Source: Janthinobacterium sp. PC23-8 | GTDB lineage: Bacteria; Pseudomonadota; Gammaproteobacteria; Burkholderiales; Burkholderiaceae_D | Length of the DNA: 64,000 nt | Assembly (NCBI RefSeq): GCF_002250505.1 | Contig: NZ_NJGY01000005.1 | Span: 23,134 to 87,133 of the forward strand | Direction of reading: 5' to 3' | Shown here: positions 1 to 7,213 of the stretch, one piece after another | Numbering within the stretch: position 1 is the stretch's first letter | How the letters are laid out: the number at the start of each line of letters is the position of its first letter | Notes under the pieces: model-generated | What the model saw: the letters and a program-made list of their open reading frames with translations, nothing else | Database searches by the model: none | What the model was told of the DNA's origin: nothing | Program-made: the position numbers and the translations under genes

Positions 1-439
1 CCATGAAAAACAGGCCACGGCGCATGGTGTTGAAGCCATAGCGCTGTTCCAGCACGAACTGGCGGTAGTAGTCGAAGGGCAGGTCGATCAGGCCCGAGAT
101 CGCGACAAAAGCGACGATCAGACCGATCTGATACGCCATGCCCGGCCCCGTCAGCTCCTGCAGATGCAGGGCCAGCCATTGCAGGCCACCGAGCAGGGTA
201 AAACCGATCAGCACCGCCGAATTGACCAGCAGGGTCAGCAGGCCAAACTTGGTTTTCGCCACCGTGTAGTCGGCCGCTTTCTGGTGTGACGCCAGTGAAA
301 TTTTTTCGGCAAATTCGGCGGGAACGGCAGCGCGGTGCGCCAGCACGTGACGGATCTGCCGCGACGCGAGCCAGAAGCGCACGAGCAGCGTCAAAATGAG
401 GATGGAAACAAACAAAATCGAAAACGCGAGTGAATACAT
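1..439 (-). CDS. M48 (Ste24/CAAX protease-like) metallopeptidase, N-terminal part
   Basis: The gene runs off the left edge; about 146 N-terminal residues are visible from the ATG at 439. It begins with a strongly hydrophobic segment (MYSLAFSILFVSILILTLLV), followed by two further membrane segments and a loop ending near EQRYGFNTMRRGLFF. This is the usual N-terminal multi-membrane part of Ste24-like M48 peptidases, which cleave membrane-associated proteins. The HEXXH zinc motif would lie in the missing part, so activity cannot be judged. It is divergent from orn, with a 55-bp gap shared by the two promoters, an arrangement common in Burkholderiales. Confidence 0.75.
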   Translation of the reverse strand, partial: MYSLAFSILFVSILILTLLVRFWLASRQIRHVLAHRAAVPAEFAEKISLASHQKAADYTVAKTKFGLLTLLVNSAVLIGFTLLGGLQWLALHLQELTGPGMAYQIGLIVAFVAISGLIDLPFDYYRQFVLEQRYGFNTMRRGLFFM

Positions 440-494
440 TCTGTGCCTGTGAGAAAATGGCCGATTATTCAGTTGATTAGGCCAAGAGAGAATT

Positions 495-1091
495 ATGTCA
501 CAAGCGACCGACTTATCCACATCCTCCCCAGTACCGGCCGTGCCGGCCCGTCCCAACGAGATGAACCTGGTCTGGGTCGACATGGAAATGACCGGCCTGG
601 AGCCCGACACCGACCGCATCATCGAAGTGGCCGTGGTCGTCACCGACATGCACCTGAACCTGCTGGCCGAAGGCCCCGTGTTCGTGATCCACCAGTCCGA
701 CGAAACCCTGAACAAGATGGATGCCTGGAACAAGGGCACCCATGGCCGCTCGGGCCTGATCGACAAGGTTAAGGCCTCGACCGTGACGGAAGCGCAGGCC
801 GAAGCCGAACTGATCGCATTCCTGAAAAAATACGTACCAGCCGGCAAATCGCCGATGTGCGGCAACACCATCGGCCAGGACCGCCGCTTCATGGTGCGCG
901 GCATGCCGAAGCTGGAAGCATTCTTCCACTATCGCAACGTCGACGTATCGACCCTGAAAGAGCTGTGCAAGCGCTGGAAGCCCGAGATTGCCACCGGCTT
1001 CAAGAAGCACCAGAAGCATACGGCGCTGGCCGATATCCTGGAGTCGATCGAAGAGCTGAAGTACTACCGCGAGCACTTCATCAAACTGTAA
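495..1091 (+). CDS. orn: Oligoribonuclease
   Basis: A 198-residue DEDDh 3'-5' exoribonuclease that degrades 2-5 nt RNA fragments and pGpG in the cytoplasm. Catalytic acids are seen in WVDMEMTGLEP (D29, E31), and the late His-Asp pair is in HTALADI (H175, D180). The start at 495 has a purine-rich AAGAGAG upstream and gives a 22-residue leader before the conserved MNLVWVDMEMTG. The internal Met at residue 23 would give the classical length of about 176, so the true start may be there. Otherwise full length and typical. Confidence 0.95.
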   Translation: MSQATDLSTSSPVPAVPARPNEMNLVWVDMEMTGLEPDTDRIIEVAVVVTDMHLNLLAEGPVFVIHQSDETLNKMDAWNKGTHGRSGLIDKVKASTVTEAQAEAELIAFLKKYVPAGKSPMCGNTIGQDRRFMVRGMPKLEAFFHYRNVDVSTLKELCKRWKPEIATGFKKHQKHTALADILESIEELKYYREHFIKL

Positions 1092-1097
1092 GCAGTC

Positions 1098-2030
1098 TCA
1101 GGCGCCCACCGTCGGCCAGACGGCTTCCTGGTCGGCGCGCGCTTCGGCGATCAGCCATTCGCAAAAAGCGTGCACCAGCGGGCGCGTTTCGGCCTGGGGC
1201 GAGCGCAGCAGGTAGTAGCAGTGCGGGCCCTGCACCTGGTGCTCGAACAGGCGCACCAGGCGGCCCGAGCGCACGTCGTCGCCGATCAGCGGGCTGGCGG
1301 CAATCGCCACGCCCTGGCCGCTGGCGGCCGCGTCGAGGCACAGATAGGTGTGCGAAAAACGCGCGCCGCTGTTGCCGCTATAGGCCACGCCGCAGCTGTG
1401 CAGCCAGCGGCCCCAGTCGATTGCGCCGGGCAGGTGCACTTCCGGTTCGTCGTGCAGCAGCGGATAGCGCAGCAGGTCGGCAGGCAGCCGCAGCTTGGCG
1501 GCGCTGGCCCGAAAGCCGGGACTGCAGACGGCCGAAAACCGCTCTTCCATCAATAAATCCACCTTCAGGCCCGGATAGCGGCCCGGCCCCAGCCGGATCG
1601 CCACATCGACCCCGTCGCGCGCCAGGTCCACCGGATGCATCGAGGCCAGCACGCGCAGTTCGATCTGCGGATGGCGGTCGCGCAGCCGGCCCAGGCGCGG
1701 CATCAGCCAGCGCGACACCAGCGAACTGGTGGCCGTCACCGTCACGACCTTGTCGTCGCCCTGGCGCCGCGCCGCGTCCGATACCTCGGCCAGCTGGTGC
1801 AGGATGGGGGCGAGTGCTGCCGCATAGCGCTGGCCGGCGCCGGTCAGGGCCACGCCGCGCGGCAGGCGCTGGAACAGCATGAGGCCCAGCCAGCTTTCCA
1901 ATTGCTTGACGTGGTGGCCGATGGCGCCGGCCGAGACATGCAGTTCTTCGCCGGCGCGCTGGAAGCCTTCGTGGCGGGCGGCCGCTTCAAACGCGTGCAG
2001 GGCGGCCAGCGGGGGCAGCGATCGTGACAT
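1098..2030 (-). CDS. LysR-family transcriptional regulator
   Basis: A 310-residue protein with an N-terminal winged helix-turn-helix (about residues 6-65, containing LAALHAFEAAARH and SAGAIGHHVKQLE) and a C-terminal periplasmic-binding-like effector domain. The HTH wording (AGAIGHHVKQLE) resembles the GcvA group. It is transcribed divergently from the EamA transporter at 2230, which is its most likely target. The effector is not predictable. Its 3' end comes within a few bases of the convergent orn stop. Confidence 0.88.
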   Translation of the reverse strand: MSRSLPPLAALHAFEAAARHEGFQRAGEELHVSAGAIGHHVKQLESWLGLMLFQRLPRGVALTGAGQRYAAALAPILHQLAEVSDAARRQGDDKVVTVTATSSLVSRWLMPRLGRLRDRHPQIELRVLASMHPVDLARDGVDVAIRLGPGRYPGLKVDLLMEERFSAVCSPGFRASAAKLRLPADLLRYPLLHDEPEVHLPGAIDWGRWLHSCGVAYSGNSGARFSHTYLCLDAAASGQGVAIAASPLIGDDVRSGRLVRLFEHQVQGPHCYYLLRSPQAETRPLVHAFCEWLIAEARADQEAVWPTVGA

Positions 2031-2052
2031 ATAAGCCTGAATTAAATTGAGT

Positions 2053-2066
2053 CTATCGGTAAATAG
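2053..2066. promoter_or_regulatory. Candidate LysR operator in the divergent intergenic region
   Basis: A short dyad CTAT-N6-ATAG lies just upstream of the LysR gene, in the 199-bp region separating it from the divergent EamA gene. LysR-type proteins usually bind partial dyads of this size near their own promoter. Wider flanks AATTGA and TCAATT also face each other. Motif only; no binding evidence. Confidence 0.3.
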
Positions 2067-2229
2067 TATTGGTTTGTTTCAATTGGCGCAAGCCCCTATG
2101 ATGGCGAGCATGCATGGAGTGCGCCCATCGATTGCGTCCGTAAGTTGCGCCCGCAAATTGACTGATGCATGTCCATCGTTTCGCCAGGCCAGCCTGCGGC
2201 CCGGTTTTCGTTATTTGAAGAGGTAAGTC

Positions 2230-3141
2230 ATGTCTGATCGCCGCGCTGTTGCGCTGGTGTTGTTGTCGGCCGCCGGTTTCGGCAGTTCCGCAGTCTTTGC
2301 CAGGGCGGCGTATGCGTCCGGGGTCAACCCGTCGACCATGCTGGCCTTGCGCTTCGTGATGGCCGCCATGCTGCTGCTGCCGCTGATGTGGCTCGGCGGC
2401 TGGCGCCTGCCGCGCGGCCGCCTGCTGGCTGGCTATGTGCTGATGGGACTGATGTACACGGCCCAGTCGCAAGGTTATTTCAACGCCTTGCTGTATGCCA
2501 GCAGCGGCCTGTGCGCCATGCTGCTGTATGCCTATCCGGTGCTGGTGACGATCCTGGCGCTGGCGCTGGGCTGGGAAAAGCTGGACCGCCGCATGCTGGT
2601 GCTGATGCTGCTGGCCATTGCCGGCATGGCCGTGACCCTGGGCGGCAAGCTGCAAGGCCAGCCGATCGGCATCGCGCTGGCGCTGATGGCCGCCGGCGTC
2701 TACGCCGTCTATATTTTGTTTGGCAACAGCCTGGCGAAAAGCGCCGTCATCGTCCACCCGCTGGCCGCCTGCGTGGTGATCCTCGGCACGGCCGGTCTGG
2801 CCAACAGCGCCATCGCGGTGTGGCAGGGCGTCTCGCTGCCGGGCACGGCCACCGGCTGGCTGGCGGTGGCGGCCATCGCCCTGTTTTCCACGGCGATTGC
2901 GATTGCAGCGTTTTTTGCCGGCGTGGCGCAAATCGGCGCGGCGCGCGCCTCCATCATTTCCACCTTCGAGCCGGTGATCACCATGGCCTTTGGCGTGGGC
3001 ATGCTCGGTGAAAAGATCAGCAGCACGCAGTTGCTCGGTGGCGCCATGGTGCTGGCGGCGGTGGTGATGCTGGCCAACAAGCAAAAACCGAAACCTGCGG
3101 CCAAGGCGTCCGCCATGCCGGGCGTGCAGGCCAGCGCCTGA
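2230..3141 (+). CDS. EamA-domain drug/metabolite exporter (DMT superfamily)
   Basis: A 303-residue inner-membrane protein with about ten hydrophobic segments arranged as two EamA repeats (roughly residues 6-135 and 148-285). Repeat features include SSAVFARAAYASGVNPSTML near the start and a terminal repeat ending in LGGAMVLAAVVMLANK. The ATG at 2230 is preceded by GAAGAGGTAAGTC, a good ribosome site. The divergent LysR gene is the probable regulator. The substrate (amino acid, nucleobase or drug) cannot be read from sequence. Confidence 0.85.
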   Translation: MSDRRAVALVLLSAAGFGSSAVFARAAYASGVNPSTMLALRFVMAAMLLLPLMWLGGWRLPRGRLLAGYVLMGLMYTAQSQGYFNALLYASSGLCAMLLYAYPVLVTILALALGWEKLDRRMLVLMLLAIAGMAVTLGGKLQGQPIGIALALMAAGVYAVYILFGNSLAKSAVIVHPLAACVVILGTAGLANSAIAVWQGVSLPGTATGWLAVAAIALFSTAIAIAAFFAGVAQIGAARASIISTFEPVITMAFGVGMLGEKISSTQLLGGAMVLAAVVMLANKQKPKPAAKASAMPGVQASA

Positions 3142-3219
3142 TTGTTGACGACTTTTTCATTTTGCGGCCGGCTACGGTCGGCCAGCAAAAATGCAATCCT
3201 GCACAGCATGATCAGGCAT

Positions 3220-3241
3220 AAAAAAGCACACCGAAGTGTGC
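3220..3241 (-). terminator. Rho-independent terminator of the AT-rich gene pair
   Basis: On the minus strand GCACAC-TTCG-GTGTGC is followed by TTTTTT. It lies 13 bp past the stop of the gene at 3254 and also downstream of the convergent EamA gene. Confidence 0.75.
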
Positions 3242-3253
3242 CCGAAGTGTGCC

Positions 3254-3562
3254 TTATGCTGGTCGTGCTATTGAGCAAACTATCACTTGCTCATTGTAGG
3301 TGTATCCGATCACTTCCATCTGGGTTCCGATGTCATCGATGACAATCTGGAAGCCATATAGTGCATTTGCCCCTGGGTAAGTATCCGAACCTGTAATCGA
3401 TAATGCTTGCCATTTGAAATTCCTCGCAAAATCATCCCACAAGAATGCGGCTTGTTGAATCTGCTGGAGTGTGTTGATGACTTTTACTGCTTGTGACTTG
3501 TGCAGTGACTCCAGCGACGTTTCAAATCGTGCATCTTCTTCCAGGTTGAATGAGACTGGCAT
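3254..3562 (-). CDS. Small protein of unknown function, second gene of an AT-rich pair
   Basis: A 102-residue acidic protein, not recognised. It has no signal peptide or membrane segment. A helical N-terminal half (LEEDARFETSLESLHKSQAV) is followed by a strand-rich C-terminal half (NALYGFQIVIDDIGTQMEV). The ATG at 3562 overlaps the stop of the preceding gene by one base (TGATG), so translation is probably coupled; a TTG one codon earlier is possible. Base composition is clearly more AT-rich than its neighbours, suggesting recent acquisition. The two-gene layout is compatible with a toxin-antitoxin or small phage-derived module, but no family signature was seen. Confidence 0.65.
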   Translation of the reverse strand: MPVSFNLEEDARFETSLESLHKSQAVKVINTLQQIQQAAFLWDDFARNFKWQALSITGSDTYPGANALYGFQIVIDDIGTQMEVIGYTYNEQVIVCSIARPA

Positions 3563-3819
3563 CAAGCGAATTTCGCGCGTAGTTTTTGGTATTGCTTGTC
3601 GGTGGTCGCTGCAATGCTCCGGCCCGACGTTTCTCTTTCATGCATCAGCGTGATGTGATGTTGAGGGTTGAAACCCTCTGGCAGTGCTTTGCTGGCCACA
3701 TTTTTTTTTGGGGCAAACTTTTTTATAATTAGCTTCTGAACACTTTTCTGCTGTTCAATCTTGGTTTTTGTAGTGTCACGCTTATCTGCGCGCAAAATTT
3801 TTTCCGCGATATTGTCCAT
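3562..3819 (-). CDS. Small basic protein of unknown function, first gene of an AT-rich pair
   Basis: An 85-residue Lys-rich protein, not recognised. It contains a basic stretch (KLIIKKFAPKKNVASKA) and a His-containing segment (FNPQHHITLMHERE). The start at 3819 is chosen because a perfect AGGAGG lies at ideal spacing; the nine upstream in-frame codons lie across that ribosome site and the palindrome, so they are not translated. It is the leader gene of the pair with the gene ending at 3254. A 7-5-7 palindrome covers its leader, as expected for an autoregulated operon. Composition is AT-rich relative to surroundings. Confidence 0.65.
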   Translation of the reverse strand: MDNIAEKILRADKRDTTKTKIEQQKSVQKLIIKKFAPKKNVASKALPEGFNPQHHITLMHERETSGRSIAATTDKQYQKLRAKFA

Positions 3820-3831
3820 AATTACCTCCTT

Positions 3832-3850
3832 GTAATTGAAATCCAATTAC
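3832..3850. promoter_or_regulatory. Palindromic operator-like site before the AT-rich gene pair
   Basis: A perfect inverted repeat GTAATTG-N5-CAATTAC lies directly upstream of the AGGAGG of the first gene. Further upstream on the minus strand is TTGACA (3883-3888), a consensus -35 box, with possible -10 boxes TAAGGT or TATATT. The palindrome therefore lies just downstream of the promoter, where a repressor would block transcription. Confidence 0.5.
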
Positions 3851-3981
3851 TCACAATATACCTTATTGAAAGACGTCGGACCTGTCAAGCGCCGCTGTGT
3901 TTGTGCAATCGAGCAGCCACAGGCAGCCGATGGCTTTAGCTGTATCGATGTCCATGGCTGGCATGCAAAATAAATCTTCAA

Positions 3982-4005
3982 TTGCGAATGATTCTCATTT
4001 ATAAT
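3982..4005 (+). promoter_or_regulatory. Fur box overlapping the hemS-like promoter
   Basis: GCGAATGATTCTCATTT (ending at 4000) matches the core of the ferric-uptake-regulator box, with an imperfect dyad around TGATTCTCA. It abuts a perfect TATAAT at 4000-4005, with TTCAAT 17 bp upstream as -35. Fur bound here would cover the promoter spacer, so the downstream heme gene should be on when iron is scarce. Confidence 0.75.
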
Positions 4006-4065
4006 GTACCATTCCCCATCAGCCAGCTTGCCGCCAGCCAGTGTTCGCCTTGAAAGGAGACCACC

Positions 4066-5157
4066 GTGCCCATTTCGTTCCCATCACGCAGCATCGAGAT
4101 CACCGAAGCGTTCGCCCGCCTGCGGCGCGAAAAAAACGCGCGCCAGTGCGATATTGCCGAGCAGTTGCATATTTCCGAAGGCGAACTGATCGCCGCGCAT
4201 GCCGGCCTGTCGCTGGACAACGGCGCGTGGTTGGGCGCCGAGCGCCTGCGCGCCGAATGGCCGGCCATTATCGCCGCCCTGGAACCGCTGGGCGAGGTGA
4301 TGGCCCGGACCCGCAACGCCTGCTGCGTGCATGAAAAAACCGGGGTCTACCGCCAGGCCTGCCACAACCCTCATGTGGGCCTGGTGCTCGGCGGCGAGAT
4401 CGACCTGCGCGCGTTCTACCGCCAGTGGGCGCAGGGTTTTGCCGTGCGCGAGCTGAAGGACGACACCGTGCGGCGCAGCCTGCAATTCTTTGATGCCGCC
4501 GGCAACGCCGTACACACGATTTTGTTGCTGCCGCAAAGTGCCCCGGCCGCGTATGAAGCGCTGGTGACGCGCTTTGCCGACGACGACCAGGAGCCGGACA
4601 TGACCGTTACGGCGCCGCCCGCGCCCGCGTTGGCGCTGCCCGATGCGCGGATCGACGTGGCCGGTTTTCGCGCCGGTTGGGCCGGCCTGCGCGACAGCCA
4701 CGATTTTTTCGCGCTGCTAAAAACATATTCGGTCTCGCGCCTGCAGGGCCTGCGCCTGGCCGAGCCGCGCTTCGTACAGCAGTTTGAGGTGTCGTGCGTG
4801 CTCGATTTGCTGGGCGAAGCGGCGCGCGAACAGGTCGCCATCATGGCCTTTGTCGGCAATCCCGGCATGATCCAGATCCATTCGGGAGCCGTACACAAGA
4901 TTCTGGTGGCGGGGCCGTGGATCAATATCCTCGATCCGCGCTTCAAGCTGCGTCTGCGCGAAGACCGGGTTGCCAGCGCCTGGGTGGTAAAAAAGCCCAC
5001 CGTCGACGGACTGGTCACGTCGGTCGAGCTGTTCGACGCCAGGGGCGACACCATCGTCATGTTCCTGGGCGCGCGCAAAGCGGGCAAGCAGGAATGCTGC
5101 GAATGGCGCCAGATCGTCGACAACACGGTGCGGGAGGCGCAACTATGCGCCGCATGA
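4066..5157 (+). CDS. HemS/HmuS-family heme-degrading or heme-trafficking protein
   Basis: A 363-residue cytoplasmic protein of the HemS/ChuS/HmuS family, which binds heme entering the cell and either degrades it or hands it on. The family N-terminus is seen (FARLRREKNARQCDIAEQLH then ISEGELIAAH), and the two tandem HemS domains are present. The second repeats the pattern at residues 200-350, including MIQIHSGAVHKI and WINILDPRFKLRL. The start is GTG at 4066 with AAAGGAGA in place. A Fur box lies upstream. No heme ABC transporter or receptor gene is adjacent in this window, so the gene stands apart from its usual partners. Confidence 0.88.
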   Translation: MPISFPSRSIEITEAFARLRREKNARQCDIAEQLHISEGELIAAHAGLSLDNGAWLGAERLRAEWPAIIAALEPLGEVMARTRNACCVHEKTGVYRQACHNPHVGLVLGGEIDLRAFYRQWAQGFAVRELKDDTVRRSLQFFDAAGNAVHTILLLPQSAPAAYEALVTRFADDDQEPDMTVTAPPAPALALPDARIDVAGFRAGWAGLRDSHDFFALLKTYSVSRLQGLRLAEPRFVQQFEVSCVLDLLGEAAREQVAIMAFVGNPGMIQIHSGAVHKILVAGPWINILDPRFKLRLREDRVASAWVVKKPTVDGLVTSVELFDARGDTIVMFLGARKAGKQECCEWRQIVDNTVREAQLCAA

Positions 5158-5242
5158 TCGCCGCCAGCGTGGCGCGCCGCATCGCGCTGAAAAAAATGCA
5201 GATGGACGCCGCGCGTGAAAAAAACCGGCCGGAAAGTAACAA

Positions 5243-5262
5243 CGCCGGGACAGTGCCCGGCG
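5243..5262. terminator. Hairpin between convergent hemS-like and SEC-C genes
   Basis: A perfect stem CGCCGGG-N6-CCCGGCG lies between the two convergent stops. No clear U-tract follows on either strand, so it may be a weak bidirectional terminator or a 3'-end protecting hairpin. Confidence 0.4.
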
Positions 5263-5274
5263 TCGAGGTGCGGA

Positions 5275-5985
5275 TTACTCGGCTACCGGCTCGGCTCCCG
5301 CCTCGGCACCGCAGCATTTCTTGAACTTCTTGCCGCTGCCGCAAGGGCAGTCGTCGTTGCGGCCCACTTTCGGCTCTTCGCGTTTGATGGTCTGCACGGC
5401 CGGTTTGCGGCGCGGCACCCAGAAACGGTGGATGGCCGGCAGGTTTGCTTCCAGTTCCTGCGCCAGCTTGTGCGCCTTGACCGGGTCTTCCACCAGTTTC
5501 AGCTCTTCTTCCTCGATCTCGTCGGCGCCCAGCAGGTAGACCGGCTGCATCAGCTCACCCACTTCCGAGTCCCAGATCTCGTCCCACGACCCTTCGCGCA
5601 ACTCCATGCCGTCCCAGAAGCCCCAGCACCAGGCTTCGGCGTCGATCAGCGTCTGGCCTTCATGGTCGTGCTCGACGAACAGCGGCTCGAATTCCTTCGG
5701 CGCCACTTCGAACGTCACCAGCACTTCGTTCATGAAGCGCATGATCAGGTTGACGATGCGTTCTTCTTCCTTGCTGTTCTTGAACTTGGGCGCGTCCTTG
5801 ATATCTTCGCCCCACACGCGCGGCAACCACTCGGCCGGCATGATCGGTTCCGGACCGATGGCCACGGCCGTCAGATAGCCGTGCAGCATATCCATGGTCA
5901 TGGCGTCTTCGGAGCACCGGTCCGACAACAGGAATTGGTCTAATTCGTCAAATTCTTTTTCTGACAAGGGCTGTTCGAGTTGCAT
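5275..5985 (-). CDS. UPF0149/YecA-like protein with C-terminal SEC-C zinc motif
   Basis: A 236-residue acidic protein. The N-terminal part (about 1-190) is the UPF0149 helical domain, including LDQFLLSDRCSEDAMTMDML and GYLTAVAIGPEPIMP. The C-terminus carries the SEC-C metal motif VGRNDDCPCGSGKKFKKCC, as found at the end of SecA. This tail binds zinc and often contacts ribosomes or SecB. The start at 5985 is chosen because the UPF0149 homology begins there; upstream in-frame codons overlap the divergent kinase gene. Role is known only in general terms (possible protein quality or targeting factor). Confidence 0.88.
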   Translation of the reverse strand: MQLEQPLSEKEFDELDQFLLSDRCSEDAMTMDMLHGYLTAVAIGPEPIMPAEWLPRVWGEDIKDAPKFKNSKEEERIVNLIMRFMNEVLVTFEVAPKEFEPLFVEHDHEGQTLIDAEAWCWGFWDGMELREGSWDEIWDSEVGELMQPVYLLGADEIEEEELKLVEDPVKAHKLAQELEANLPAIHRFWVPRRKPAVQTIKREEPKVGRNDDCPCGSGKKFKKCCGAEAGAEPVAE

Positions 5986-6087
5986 GGCTTGCTCTTTATT
6001 GAATGTAAGCGGACAGTATACGCTGTGCGGGCCGGCACCGCCGAAGTGTTTATGCCGCGCGCCCCGCTGCGCCGTACAATGGCGCGT

Positions 6088-7101
6088 ATGCACAACGAAA
6101 ACCAGCCGCAGCAGGACGACAGGCCCGTCCACCCTTATTCCGAACTGAGCCCCGATTGCGTGCTCGACGCGTTGGACAGCGTCGGCCTCCATGGCGATGG
6201 CCGGCTGCTGGCGCTGAACAGCTATGAAAACCGGGTCTACCAGGTCGGCATCGAGGACAGCGCGCCGCTGGTGGTCAAGTTTTACCGCCCCGGGCGCTGG
6301 AGCGACGCGGCCATCCTCGAAGAGCACGCTTTCGTGTCGGAACTGGTCGAGCGCGAAATCCAGGTGGTGCCGGCGATCGAGATTGCCGGCGCCACCTTGC
6401 AGCAGTACCGGGGCTTCCGCTTTGCCGTGTTTCCCCGCCATGGCGGGCGCGCGCCCGAGCTGGACGACCCGGCCACGCTGGAATGGACCGGGCGCTTTAT
6501 CGGCCGCATCCACGCCGTCGGCGCCTTGTCGGGCTACCAGGAGCGCCCGGCGCTCGATGCGCAGACCTTTGGCGTCGAGCCGCGCGAATTTTTGCTGGCC
6601 GGCAGCTTCCTGCCGCCCGAACTGGTCGCTGCCTACTCCAGCGTGGCGCAGCAGGCGCTCGACGGCGTCAGGCGCTGCTATGACCGCGCCGGCGACGTCG
6701 CGCTGCTGCGCACGCATGGCGATTGCCACGGCGGCAATGTGCTATGGACCGACGCCGGCCCCCATTTCGTCGACTTCGACGACAGCCGCATGGGTCCGGC
6801 CATCCAGGACCTGTGGATGATGCTGTCGGGTGAGCGCGGCGACCAGCTGCGCCAGATGAGCGATATCCTGGCTGGCTACGAGGATTTTTGCGATTTCGAG
6901 CCGCGCCAGCTGTACCTGGTCGAAGCGCTGCGCACCCTGCGCCTGATCCATTATTCGGCCTGGCTGGCGCGCCGCTGGGACGACCCGGCCTTTCCCGTCG
7001 CCTTTCCATGGTTTAACACGCAACGCTACTGGCAGGACCGCATACTCGAATTGCGCGAACAGGTCGCCCTGATGGACGAACCTCCCTTGTGGCCGATCTA
7101 G
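6088..7101 (+). CDS. srkA: SrkA/RdoA (YihE)-family stress-response kinase
   Basis: A 337-residue protein with the aminoglycoside-phosphotransferase fold. In E. coli SrkA is a Ser/Thr kinase that protects against Cpx-linked and oxidative death. Seen here are an N-terminal nucleotide-binding region (NSYENRVYQVGIED, then LVVKFYRPGRW with the lysine), the catalytic loop HGDCHGGNVLW near residue 210 and the metal-binding DFDDSRMGPAIQDLW. The start is uncertain: ATGs at 6079 and 6088 are both possible and neither has a strong ribosome site. The length fits the family (about 330). Divergent from the SEC-C gene. Confidence 0.88.
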   Translation: MHNENQPQQDDRPVHPYSELSPDCVLDALDSVGLHGDGRLLALNSYENRVYQVGIEDSAPLVVKFYRPGRWSDAAILEEHAFVSELVEREIQVVPAIEIAGATLQQYRGFRFAVFPRHGGRAPELDDPATLEWTGRFIGRIHAVGALSGYQERPALDAQTFGVEPREFLLAGSFLPPELVAAYSSVAQQALDGVRRCYDRAGDVALLRTHGDCHGGNVLWTDAGPHFVDFDDSRMGPAIQDLWMMLSGERGDQLRQMSDILAGYEDFCDFEPRQLYLVEALRTLRLIHYSAWLARRWDDPAFPVAFPWFNTQRYWQDRILELREQVALMDEPPLWPI

Positions 7102-7213
7102 TCAACCGGGGAAAAGCGCGGTAAACAGGCCTCTGCTTGCCGTGCTGATCCTTGCGTGACAACGCGATAATGGTGTTCATCATTTTTGCACTCACCCGTT
7201 TCAGCGAGAAATC

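Noticed and set aside
5155..5324. Small plus-strand frame overlapping the hemS-like stop (ATGA), reading MIAASVARRIALKK and on
   Set aside because: It crosses the hairpin at 5243 and runs into the opposing SEC-C gene, with low-quality sequence after residue 30; a short real peptide cannot be excluded but support is poor.
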